This document shows, piece after piece, positions 35,305 through 42,888 of a DNA stretch of 47,126 nt; position 1 is the first letter of the stretch; each line of letters starts with the position of its first letter. Origin of the DNA: Pseudoruminococcus_B sp937901805 (lineage in GTDB: Bacteria; Bacillota; Clostridia; Oscillospirales; Ruminococcaceae); contig CAUWNS010000013.1 of the NCBI GenBank assembly GCA_963560245.1, positions 1-47,126 of the forward strand, written 5' to 3'. The position numbers were made by a program, and so were the translations under genes. The notes under the pieces are model-generated. The model did not search any database. It was not told the origin of the DNA and saw nothing but the letters and a program-made list of their open reading frames with translations.

Positions 35305-35637
35305 ATGTACTTATCGGATTGTACAGCACCTACAAAGAGTAAAGAAAATAGGATATCTTTTGATATCATTTCCACAGAATTTATTTCAGAGGGGAATCTT
35401 TATAAAACTTTTGGCCTATTAGCAGAGTCGGGAAAAGAAAGTTTGAAAATTGAGAATATCTCTGATGAATATGTTCTGATAGAATGTCTTTGCCGGCGCC
35501 TACAGGAAGGTAAGCCTCCATTATATCAGCTGCGCGACATTGTAGAGGATTTTATTGTGGATTGGCCATATATACAGGACATTGAGTTGAAAAAAAGGCG
35601 TGATTATGATATGATTGGAAAAAAATATTCGGAGTGA
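35305..35637 (+). CDS. Small hypothetical protein upstream of nrdR (possibly DUF6514)
   Basis: A 110-residue acidic/charged protein with no membrane segment. The C-terminal half (VLIECLCRRLQEGKPP and YQLRDIVEDFIVDW) resembles the small Oscillospiraceae family DUF6514, where an L-x-D-x-V/I-E-D-F ending is common; this assignment is from memory. A TATAAT at 35265-35270 stands upstream but its -35 is weak. nrdR begins 7 nt after its stop, so the two are probably co-transcribed. Function unknown. Confidence 0.65.
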   Translation: MYLSDCTAPTKSKENRISFDIISTEFISEGNLYKTFGLLAESGKESLKIENISDEYVLIECLCRRLQEGKPPLYQLRDIVEDFIVDWPYIQDIELKKRRDYDMIGKKYSE

Positions 35638-35644
35638 TGAAATT

Positions 35645-36109
35645 GTGAAGTGCCCGTTTTGCGGATATTATGAAAGCAAGGTTATCGATTCCAGGCCAAC
35701 GGACGAAGGTGAACGTATTCGGCGCAGGAGGGAATGCCTTGGCTGCGGAAAACGTTTTACTACTTATGAGATTATAGAAACACTGCCTTTGGTTGTTGTA
35801 AAAAGAGATAAATCCCGTGAAGCTTTTGATAGAAATAAGCTGTTCAATGGAATGCTTAGGGCTTGCGAAAAACGCCCTATTACCTTTGAAATGCTCAATC
35901 AGGCAGTTGATGAAATCGAATCCATGCTGCAAAATACCCTGGAACGGGAAGTCTCTTCCAATAAAATAGGTGAACTTGCAATGGAAAAGTTAAAGAATAT
36001 TGACCAAGTGGCCTATGTTCGCTTTGCATCTGTCTATCGTCAATTCAGCGACATCAACTCTTTTTTGATAGAACTCAAAAAATTACTGGCAGATAAGGAT
36101 ACTCATTGA
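35645..36109 (+). CDS. nrdR: Ribonucleotide reductase repressor NrdR
   Basis: NrdR senses ATP/dATP through its ATP-cone and represses ribonucleotide reductase genes. The 154-residue product has the N-terminal zinc ribbon CPFCGYYESKVIDSRPT and CLGCGKRFTTYE, and the ATP-cone from about residue 47 (VVKRDKSREAFDRNKL). The start is the GTG giving VKCPFCG, the family's usual beginning, with GGAG 10 nt upstream; the longer in-frame ATG start lies in the upstream gene. The 3' end overlaps the convergent DUF4363 gene by 27 bp. Confidence 0.95.
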   Translation: MKCPFCGYYESKVIDSRPTDEGERIRRRRECLGCGKRFTTYEIIETLPLVVVKRDKSREAFDRNKLFNGMLRACEKRPITFEMLNQAVDEIESMLQNTLEREVSSNKIGELAMEKLKNIDQVAYVRFASVYRQFSDINSFLIELKKLLADKDTH

Positions 36110-36490
36110 CGACAGAACAGTGGAAAATGTCGGACGTTCTGACTCGATAATCATCTCTAATAATTTCATAACTTGAGCATTTGTCACGTAGTATTCTGCA
36201 ATATTACCACAAGCCAGCATCGGCTCTAAGGAAGCGGTAAGTACGCTCAACTCTTCAATTTGCTGATGGCGCACAAAAATGGTAAGGTATTTTTCTTCTT
36301 TTTCCCAGTAATCTGAAAATTCGAGGATTTGAATACGTGCAGCCGGTAAATCGCCGCGTTCCACACTTTCAAGAGCTGTCTCCACCATGGAGACGGCTTT
36401 TTCTTTTGTGTGTACTAGATAAAACTGACTGCCAATACATAGTCCAATCACAGAAAAAAGGATGATTACAGAAATGACAACCCGTTTCAT
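36083..36490 (-). CDS. DUF4363 family membrane-anchored protein
   Basis: A 135-residue protein with an N-terminal signal anchor (MKRVVISVIILFSVIGLCIG) and a helical external domain containing the WEKEEKYLTIFVRHQQIEEL segment typical of DUF4363. In clostridia this family often follows a DUF421 gene; here the start codon directly follows the DUF421 stop with no gap, so both are one operon. Its 3' end overlaps nrdR. Function unknown, with a suspected spore-membrane role by association. Confidence 0.8.
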   Translation of the reverse strand: MKRVVISVIILFSVIGLCIGSQFYLVHTKEKAVSMVETALESVERGDLPAARIQILEFSDYWEKEEKYLTIFVRHQQIEELSVLTASLEPMLACGNIAEYYVTNAQVMKLLEMIIESERPTFSTVLSSMSILICQ

Positions 36491-37180
36491 CTAAAGTACC
36501 TCTTTGTGTTTGTTTTTACGCACAATGTAATAATCTCCTTTTTTATCCAGTGTCATTAGAAAAACGTTTTTTAGCTGACAATCTTCCTTTTGCAGAAGCT
36601 TTTCCAGCCATTGCATAGTTTTTCCCATTCCATAAAGCGTTTCCGAAATTGCTTTTCCATCGCTAATAACAATTTCCGGAATACCCTTATCATCATTCCC
36701 TTTGAGCTTCATCATGGAAGGCGTGACATTCCTGCTATGAAATTTCTGATAGACACTGATTTTGCCATTGGTTTCTACAACGGCAAAAAGGACTTCCCGG
36801 ATGTCAAAAATCCCCTGACACCGGAGTTCTTCCATCAAATCATCAATGGAAAAGCGCATGGCACGCATTGCCGTCTGGTCAATGATTCCATCCCGGATAA
36901 TCATCCGGGGAGTTCCAATCAAAAAACCGCGTACACGCTTGTTGGCAAGAGAACAGGCAGTCAGGATGATTTCCAGGCAGACAACAATCAAGATTGGAAT
37001 GGCGCCGACTAAAATAGGGATATTTGTATCTTCAATTGGAAGAGAGGCAATGTTAGAAACCAGAATGGTTACAACAAGTTCTGTAGGCTGTAACTCTCCA
37101 ATTTGGCGTTTGCCCATAAACCGTATTGAAATAACAATTAAGAGATAGAGAAAAAGGGTTCGAACTGCTACTACTGCCAT
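36491..37180 (-). CDS. DUF421 (YetF-like) membrane protein
   Basis: A 229-residue protein with three membrane helices in the first 80 residues (start MAVVAVRTLFLYLLIV, then RFMGKRQIGELQPTELV) followed by cytoplasmic YetF-type subdomains with the RMIIRDGIID and MRFSIDDLMEELR motifs. DUF421 proteins occur in the spoVA2mob element and in sporulation loci of Firmicutes. It is divergent from the germination operon, and sigmaG-like motifs lie between them. RBS is weak (GGTGATC). Confidence 0.88.
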   Translation of the reverse strand: MAVVAVRTLFLYLLIVISIRFMGKRQIGELQPTELVVTILVSNIASLPIEDTNIPILVGAIPILIVVCLEIILTACSLANKRVRGFLIGTPRMIIRDGIIDQTAMRAMRFSIDDLMEELRCQGIFDIREVLFAVVETNGKISVYQKFHSRNVTPSMMKLKGNDDKGIPEIVISDGKAISETLYGMGKTMQWLEKLLQKEDCQLKNVFLMTLDKKGDYYIVRKNKHKEVL

Positions 37181-37236
37181 CTTTGATCACCAGAAATAGT
37201 ATTGGAGGAAAGAGAGTGTTTATACGTTTGGTTTTT

Positions 37237-37266
37237 GAATGAAACACGATTTGCATGCCTATACTA
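37237..37266. promoter_or_regulatory. Overlapping divergent sigmaG-like promoter motifs
   Basis: Plus strand: GAATG (37237-37241), 18 bp, TATACTA (37260-37266), near the forespore sigmaG pattern GHATR-N18-CATNNTA. Minus strand: GTATA (37264-37260), the same 18 bp, CATTCAA (37241-37235), also one mismatch. The two motifs are thus back to back, reading toward gerA and DUF421. Confidence 0.4.
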
Positions 37267-37333
37267 ACAGAAGCATCCGGAAAAGGGTTCTTGATGTCGT
37301 TCCGGTAAATTCCAGCAAAAGGGTGTGGCACGG

Positions 37334-38878
37334 ATGTTCCGATTTATGAAAGGAAAGGGCAGATATTTAGAAAACCAGTTTTCAAAAAAACCGACTGAGC
37401 AAAAACCTGTCCAAAATTTTTCCTGTAGTCTTTTAGAGAATACGGTTTCTATTCGGGAACGGTTTTCCAACTCATCGGATCTGATTATAAAACCGGTGAC
37501 AGTCAGTGGTTTTTCCGTTGCACTTGTTATGTGCGAAGGAATGGTTAGCCTACAGACATTGTCGGAAATGCTGCTTGAACCAATTCAACAATTAAAGATG
37601 CAGGAAGGGGGGCATCCGGAAGATCTTCTTCATTGGGTCCGCTATGATTCCGCTCTGGCAGCTGACCAGCAGGAGATATCAACCTATGACGAACTGTTTC
37701 AGTTCATTATGTCCGGGTTTGTTGTACTTTTTATTGATGGCGTCGATAAGGCAACGGCTCTGGGATTGCAGGGATTTAATTTTCGAGGGATTTCGGAACC
37801 CTCCGCGGAGCAAAATATCCGTGGCTCCAGAGAAGGGTTTGTAGAGCCAATCCGAATCAATTTAACTATGGTACGGCGTAGAATCAAATCCCCTAAGCTG
37901 AAGTTTGAACTTATGAATATTGGAACACAGACGAAGACAGATGTCTGTATGGTCTATATGACTGATGCAGTAGCACCTAAAATTTTGGAACGGGTTCGTT
38001 CCCGATTAAAGAAAATATCCTTGAAATATGTACTGGAATCAGGGTATTTAGAACCGTTTCTGGATGATCATCCTCTTTCTGTATTCTCGGGAATTGGAAA
38101 TACGGAGCGCCCAGATACCCTGTGTGCTAAAATCCTGGAAGGCAGAGTAGGCATTTTAGTGGACGGTACTCCATTTGCATTGATTATTCCATATCTGTTT
38201 GCAGAAAATTTCCAAAGTGTAGATGATTATTCCCATCGCCCATATTACAGCACATTTATCCGTATTTTGAAGTATATCTCCTTTGCAATCTCCATTTTGC
38301 TTCCGGGGCTGTATGTCGGGATTACAACATTTCACCCGGAATTGTTTCCAGAGGCATTGTTGTTTAATATTGCCACTGCACAGGAATCCACACCATTTCC
38401 TTTGATGGCGGAGGCTGTTATAATTCATCTGATTTATGAAGCTATGCGGGAAGCAGGGCTTCGTCTCCCCAGAGGGATTGGACACGCAGTCAGTATTGTC
38501 GGAGCATTGGTGATTGGAGACGCTGCGGTAACTGCGGGATTAATCGGCTCTCCAATGGTGATGGTAGTCGCCCTGACTGCCGTGAGTTCCTTTGTGGTTC
38601 CCTCTCTTTATGAACCGGTTACAGTTTTAAGATTCCTGTATATTATTGTCGGGGGAATTTCCGGATTGTATGGGATTTCGCTGTTAACAGCTGTTCTCTG
38701 TATTAATCTGTGTTCTCTGCATCCGATGGATATTCCCTATACCTCCCCGATTACACCGTTTGGACGTTCTGCACTCAGGGACGTTTTTATTCGTGCAGGC
38801 TGGGAGACGCTGTCAAAACATACGATTAAGGTGCAGAATATGCCTGGTTCTGAAATGAAAGGGGAAAATGGGCAATGA
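37334..38878 (+). CDS. gerAA: Spore germinant receptor A subunit (GerA family)
   Basis: GerAA-type subunits form part of the inner-membrane ion-channel receptor that senses nutrients and starts germination. The 514-residue protein has a large hydrophilic N-terminal domain (LHWVRYDSALAADQQ, DGVDKATALGLQG, RGSREGFVEPIRINLTMVRRRI near residue 165) and about five membrane helices in the C-terminal 230 residues, with PTPFPL-like STPFPLMAEAVIIHLIYE. Symbol is generic; the receptor type is unknown. ATG at 37334 is preferred over GTG at 37325 because AAAAGGG is 10 nt upstream. The stop overlaps gerAB by ATGA. Confidence 0.92.
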   Translation: MFRFMKGKGRYLENQFSKKPTEQKPVQNFSCSLLENTVSIRERFSNSSDLIIKPVTVSGFSVALVMCEGMVSLQTLSEMLLEPIQQLKMQEGGHPEDLLHWVRYDSALAADQQEISTYDELFQFIMSGFVVLFIDGVDKATALGLQGFNFRGISEPSAEQNIRGSREGFVEPIRINLTMVRRRIKSPKLKFELMNIGTQTKTDVCMVYMTDAVAPKILERVRSRLKKISLKYVLESGYLEPFLDDHPLSVFSGIGNTERPDTLCAKILEGRVGILVDGTPFALIIPYLFAENFQSVDDYSHRPYYSTFIRILKYISFAISILLPGLYVGITTFHPELFPEALLFNIATAQESTPFPLMAEAVIIHLIYEAMREAGLRLPRGIGHAVSIVGALVIGDAAVTAGLIGSPMVMVVALTAVSSFVVPSLYEPVTVLRFLYIIVGGISGLYGISLLTAVLCINLCSLHPMDIPYTSPITPFGRSALRDVFIRAGWETLSKHTIKVQNMPGSEMKGENGQ

Positions 38879-39966
38879 GGGGAGTACAGCGTACAAATCA
38901 GATTTCCGTATTTCAGATGGTATGTATCCTGTTGATTTGCCGTTTTTACCAGTTTCTAACCTATACCCCTTCTTCATCAGGACAAGCTAAGGGGATCTGG
39001 AGCATAGTCAGTATATTTTGTTCTGGAATTTTAACCTTTGTGTTGCTTTTACCAGTACTGATATTAAACCGAAAATATCCTGGTTTGAGTATGATCGAGT
39101 GTATTGGCAATGCTTCGCCTGGATATGCAAGAGCAGTGGCTCTGTGTTATGGGATTTTTGCTGTTGCAGTCGCATTATATACAATTTCAACCTTTAACAC
39201 CTTTATTTCCTCGACGATTCTGCCCCAGGCTAGTATGTTATTTTTATCTGCTACAATGGTACTCGCTGCTTGGTACGCAGCCTCCCGTGGGATGGAACCT
39301 TCAGCGCGGCTGGCCTTTATTGTATGTATTTGTTTTGTGGTTTCACTTTTTTTCATTATTCGAGGGGTTGTGCCCTATCTGAAATTTCATACCATTACAA
39401 AAGTACCAGATAACCATGCTGTCTGGAATTTTTTAAAAACCGTTTGGCTGGGAACTGCCAGGGATATGGAGGCTATTTTGTTTATTCTGATGCTGCCCTA
39501 TGTCAAGGGGGATCGGAAAAAAGGTCTTTTCTGGTACCTTGTATTGTATAGTGTTTTGGCTGTTCTGGCAATTCTTTTGATATGGTTTTCACTTGGAAAA
39601 TTGGCACAATACCAGAGATTTCCCTTTTATACAGTCGCTTCGATGGCCAAGGCGCCCTTATTGGAAAGAATGGATGCGATCCATATTGCACTCTGGACAT
39701 TTTTTGCTTATCTTCGTGCGGGAGTTTACCTGTATCTGGCCGGTATTTGTTTTTCCCATTTCAAAATTCAAGACACTGCAAAACGTGTTCTCAGTATCTT
39801 GGGAATGATAGGACTGATTGCAGCAGCAGTCCTATTGTCCAAGAGCACAGTGCTGCTGACGGGACTTCGCTTTTTACTTTCCAGCGGGATTTTTGTTTTA
39901 ATACTAGTTGTGGGAATTCCTGTTAGTATTCTTGTTATGAGGAGGAAACTGGATGAAACAGATTAA
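38875..39966 (+). CDS. gerAB: Spore germinant receptor B subunit (GerAB, APC-like permease)
   Basis: A 363-residue membrane protein of the amino-acid permease-like GerAB family, the germinant-binding subunit, with about ten hydrophobic segments. The start ATG overlaps the gerAA stop, and its end overlaps gerAC by 14 nt, so all three are translationally coupled. Ligand cannot be read from the sequence. Confidence 0.9.
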   Translation: MRGVQRTNQISVFQMVCILLICRFYQFLTYTPSSSGQAKGIWSIVSIFCSGILTFVLLLPVLILNRKYPGLSMIECIGNASPGYARAVALCYGIFAVAVALYTISTFNTFISSTILPQASMLFLSATMVLAAWYAASRGMEPSARLAFIVCICFVVSLFFIIRGVVPYLKFHTITKVPDNHAVWNFLKTVWLGTARDMEAILFILMLPYVKGDRKKGLFWYLVLYSVLAVLAILLIWFSLGKLAQYQRFPFYTVASMAKAPLLERMDAIHIALWTFFAYLRAGVYLYLAGICFSHFKIQDTAKRVLSILGMIGLIAAAVLLSKSTVLLTGLRFLLSSGIFVLILVVGIPVSILVMRRKLDETD

Positions 39967-41068
39967 GGGTTCCAGATATCTGCTGCTTGTTTTGAGTTTT
40001 TTGGGCTGTATTACTTTATGTGGTTGTATCGAATCGGTAGAACTGAGTGAACGGGCTTTGGTACAAGCGATTGGAATCGATGTGGAAAATGGAGAATATG
40101 AGGTGACGATTCAGTACTTTAGTCCGGAAAACGGTGGGGGACAGGCAATGCTGGATATCAGTAAGCCAAATAACTATGTACTAAGCTGTAAAGGGAGCAC
40201 TTTAATGGAGGCACTTTCCAAAGCAGAGCAAAGGCAGGGAAAAGATATTTTTTATGTGCATAATAAACTGATAGTAATTGGGAAAGATGCAGCTGTCCAT
40301 GGAGTGACTTATCTGACAGAGTATTTCAGTGGAAACGATGATATCAAAGCAAATGTATTGGTATGTGTAGCCGATTCCAAGGCATCAGAAGTAGTAGGCG
40401 CACAGATTGAACAGGGAATTCTTCCGGCAGCCTCTCTCAAAAAGCTGCTGGAGAATGCAAAAAAGAACGGACAGACTTCTTCTTGTGAACTGATATCACT
40501 CGCCAGAGGTTTGATTGAACAGCAGGGAGATACGGTAATTCCCTGTGTGCAAATTCAAAAAGAGGAAGAAAAAGAATTGATCACCTTGACAGGGCTGGCA
40601 TTGATACAGGAGTATCATTTAAAAGAAATTGTTCCGCAGGAGAGCTGTACAGGGTATCTGTTCTGGGAAGGTTCTGTTGCGCGAAAAGCACTGATATGTG
40701 AACTCGATGATATGCGTACAGTCACATTGTCTACAGTTGATTCCAGCGTAACAAGAAAGATATCTGATGACAATAAAACACTTTGTCTAAATATCAATAT
40801 ACTCAGTGATGTTACGGAGATACTCAGTGAGGAGCCGAGCCCTCTCTCTGAAAAAGATTTGGGACAGTTGGAGCAATTGCAGGAATATCAAGTGGAACAG
40901 GCGGTTCACAACTTTTATAATCTCCATATCCGTCCTTCCGGAGCGGATTATTTTGGACTGTTTTCCAATACCACCCTATCCCGAGAAGAGATTGGAAGAA
41001 TTCTTTCCGAAATGGAACTGTCTATTCAGGTTTCTTCAGATATCCGGAGAAATAATCAACAGAGCTGA
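39953..41068 (+). CDS. gerAC: Spore germinant receptor C subunit (GerAC lipoprotein)
   Basis: A 371-residue lipoprotein: signal sequence in the first 22 residues with lipobox LCGC near residue 22-25, then the GerAC start IESVELSERALVQAIGID, and the SKAEQRQGKDIFYVHNKLIVIG segment near residue 90, with a C-terminal domain. It completes the A-B-C receptor. RBS AGGAGGAAA lies inside gerAB. A large hairpin terminator follows the stop. Confidence 0.92.
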   Translation: MKQIKGSRYLLLVLSFLGCITLCGCIESVELSERALVQAIGIDVENGEYEVTIQYFSPENGGGQAMLDISKPNNYVLSCKGSTLMEALSKAEQRQGKDIFYVHNKLIVIGKDAAVHGVTYLTEYFSGNDDIKANVLVCVADSKASEVVGAQIEQGILPAASLKKLLENAKKNGQTSSCELISLARGLIEQQGDTVIPCVQIQKEEEKELITLTGLALIQEYHLKEIVPQESCTGYLFWEGSVARKALICELDDMRTVTLSTVDSSVTRKISDDNKTLCLNINILSDVTEILSEEPSPLSEKDLGQLEQLQEYQVEQAVHNFYNLHIRPSGADYFGLFSNTTLSREEIGRILSEMELSIQVSSDIRRNNQQS

Positions 41069-41076
41069 AGCCATTG

Positions 41077-41131
41077 ACAAGAAATACAGGCTCCTCTCCA
41101 AAGAATTGGGGGAGGAGCCTGTATTTCTTGT
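41077..41131. terminator. 20-bp hairpin between gerAC and the convergent CBM9-like gene
   Basis: Perfect 20-nt arms (41077-41096 and 41112-41131) enclose a 15-nt loop. Only short T/A tracts flank it, but position at the convergence of two genes suggests a shared terminator. Confidence 0.7.
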
Positions 41132-41739
41132 TATTCCAGAATAAGTTCTCCAAAATCATTTGGACGGTGAAAATCAGGATTCGGTGATAAGACAGGGAAA
41201 AAAGTCCCGAAATGTGGGATCGGAGTATTCTCACCGCATTTATAAAAATTCCCACGGAGGATCTGCCCAGAACGAAAATCGCATCTTCCATATGCTGTTT
41301 TTATAAAGGAAAGGGGGATAAACAGGGAAATTTCCCAGAAATCCGTTGCCTTTGTGACTGAAGGCCGCGGAATAGGAATTCCCTCTTTCTCAAAGTAAAG
41401 TCGGGGGTGCTGTGGGGAATTTCTCTCGGATCCGATGCTGCATTTCATCGCTCCGTTTGGATTTATTTCAAAATTGATGTATTCTTTTTGATTTTCTGGA
41501 AAAAAGTTGAGAAATGCTTCCATACAGCTATCTGTATGGACAGGATCAGAATTTTTTGTATAGTAAGCAGTGGGATTGCTCTCCTCACAGTGCATTCTCA
41601 GAAAAAATCCCTGATCGGGGAGAAAAACAAGGCTCCCCGTTGTGGGCGGCTGATAGTTTTTCCCCCAAGGATAACATTGAATAGAAAACAATTCGCCCTG
41701 TTGCTGTATATTACTGCATCGACAAATATGATATATCAT
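41131..41739 (-). CDS. Carbohydrate-binding family 9-like protein
   Basis: A 202-residue single-domain protein of the CBM9-like/DOMON type. Visible motifs are FFLRMHCEESNPTAYY, the SDPVHTDSCMEAFLNFFP core near residue 65, INFEINPNGAM and the C-terminal ILRGNFYKCGENTPIPHFGTF. No signal peptide is seen, so it is probably cytoplasmic. Such clostridial proteins may bind or modify sugars, but no activity is known. Start ATG follows AGGAGGAAT on the minus strand; a TATAAT (41769-41764) is upstream. Confidence 0.82.
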   Translation of the reverse strand: MIYHICRCSNIQQQGELFSIQCYPWGKNYQPPTTGSLVFLPDQGFFLRMHCEESNPTAYYTKNSDPVHTDSCMEAFLNFFPENQKEYINFEINPNGAMKCSIGSERNSPQHPRLYFEKEGIPIPRPSVTKATDFWEISLFIPLSFIKTAYGRCDFRSGQILRGNFYKCGENTPIPHFGTFFPVLSPNPDFHRPNDFGELILE

Positions 41740-41833
41740 TAAAAATTCCTCCTGTTTTTTCTTATTATACTTCAGAAAATATGAATTGAAAAGAAAAAAA
41801 GAGGAAATATCTGTTCAAACAAATGCCCTTTAC

Positions 41834-41862
41834 TTGCAATTACCATTAAAAATCGATATAAT
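41834..41862 (+). promoter_or_regulatory. sigmaA-type promoter of ppx-ppk
   Basis: TTGCAA (41834-41839) and TATAAT (41857-41862) are 17 bp apart. A GAAAGATT/AATCTTTC repeat (41905-41912, 41923-41930) lies in the leader. Confidence 0.65.
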
Positions 41863-41954
41863 AGGATTGAATTTTTATGAAAAATAACATTTACTTAAAT
41901 TTTTGAAAGATTTAACAAAAGGAATCTTTCAGGATAGAAAAAGGGGAGTTATCA

Positions 41955-42869
41955 TTGCGTTACGGAATGATTGATCTTGGCTCCAATACAGTCCGGTTTG
42001 TGGCCTATGAGATTTCAAAAAAGCAGTATTTTCAATTAGTAAATGAAAAAGAATTTATTGGTATCATCAGCTTTATTGAAAAAGGCGTGCTAATTCAGGA
42101 AGGAGTTGACCGTCTGCTAGAAGTGCTCGGTAAAATGGCCAGTCTTTCAGAATTGCTGCGTTGTAAGCAGTTGCACTGCTTTGCAACTGCTTCGTTGCGC
42201 AATATTGATAATTCTGCCGAAGTGTTGGCCATTATCGCAGAGAAGACTGGTATAGAAGTGGAATTGATGAGCGGGGAACAGGAAGCGGAGTGCGATTTTC
42301 TGGGATTAACTTATCCCAAGAAACTGGAAAAAGGAGTAGGCTGCGACATTGGGGGCGGCAGTGCTCAGATTTTTTCATTTAAAGAAGGACAGCTCCAAAA
42401 CAGCACGAGTCTTCCGATCGGCTGTCTAAAAATGTATAATCGCTTTGTCAGTGGCATACTCATGACGGAGCGGGAACAAGGAGAAATGGAACGTACTTTG
42501 GAAGAGGAATTTTCCAGAGTTCCATTTATCCGGAATGCGGCTAAGAAAATGGATACAAAAGTTCTGTATGCACTTGGTGGGACGGCAAGAGCGGGGGCGA
42601 AGCTCCATCGGAATATGATTGGCTCGCAAAGCCAAATTGAAGGATATCGTCTTTCTGTAAAAGAGCTGGATATTATGAATACTACCTTACGGAATATGAA
42701 AATGAATGGGGTACATTTTCTTAATCGGGTTATACCAGAACGTACACATACGATAATGCCGGGTTTGATTGTGTTGAAGTCGATTGCACAGTGCTGTGGA
42801 GCAAAAGAAATCATTGTTTCCAAACGAGGAGTACGTGATGGATATCTCATTAAAAACACAGTACTATAG
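41955..42869 (+). CDS. ppx: Exopolyphosphatase/pppGpp phosphatase (Ppx/GppA)
   Basis: Hydrolyses polyphosphate ends or pppGpp. The 304-residue actin-fold ATPase-like protein has the phosphate-1 motif MIDLGSNTVRFVAYE, the CFATASLRN motif, the GEQEAECDFLG loop and the phosphate-2 motif CDIGGGSAQIF near residue 128. It is of the short form with only the catalytic domains. Start is TTG after AAAAGGGGAG. ppk1 begins 19 nt downstream, making a polyphosphate operon. Confidence 0.93.
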   Translation: MRYGMIDLGSNTVRFVAYEISKKQYFQLVNEKEFIGIISFIEKGVLIQEGVDRLLEVLGKMASLSELLRCKQLHCFATASLRNIDNSAEVLAIIAEKTGIEVELMSGEQEAECDFLGLTYPKKLEKGVGCDIGGGSAQIFSFKEGQLQNSTSLPIGCLKMYNRFVSGILMTEREQGEMERTLEEEFSRVPFIRNAAKKMDTKVLYALGGTARAGAKLHRNMIGSQSQIEGYRLSVKELDIMNTTLRNMKMNGVHFLNRVIPERTHTIMPGLIVLKSIAQCCGAKEIIVSKRGVRDGYLIKNTVL

Positions 42870-42888
42870 AAAGAAGGGGGAACCTGCT

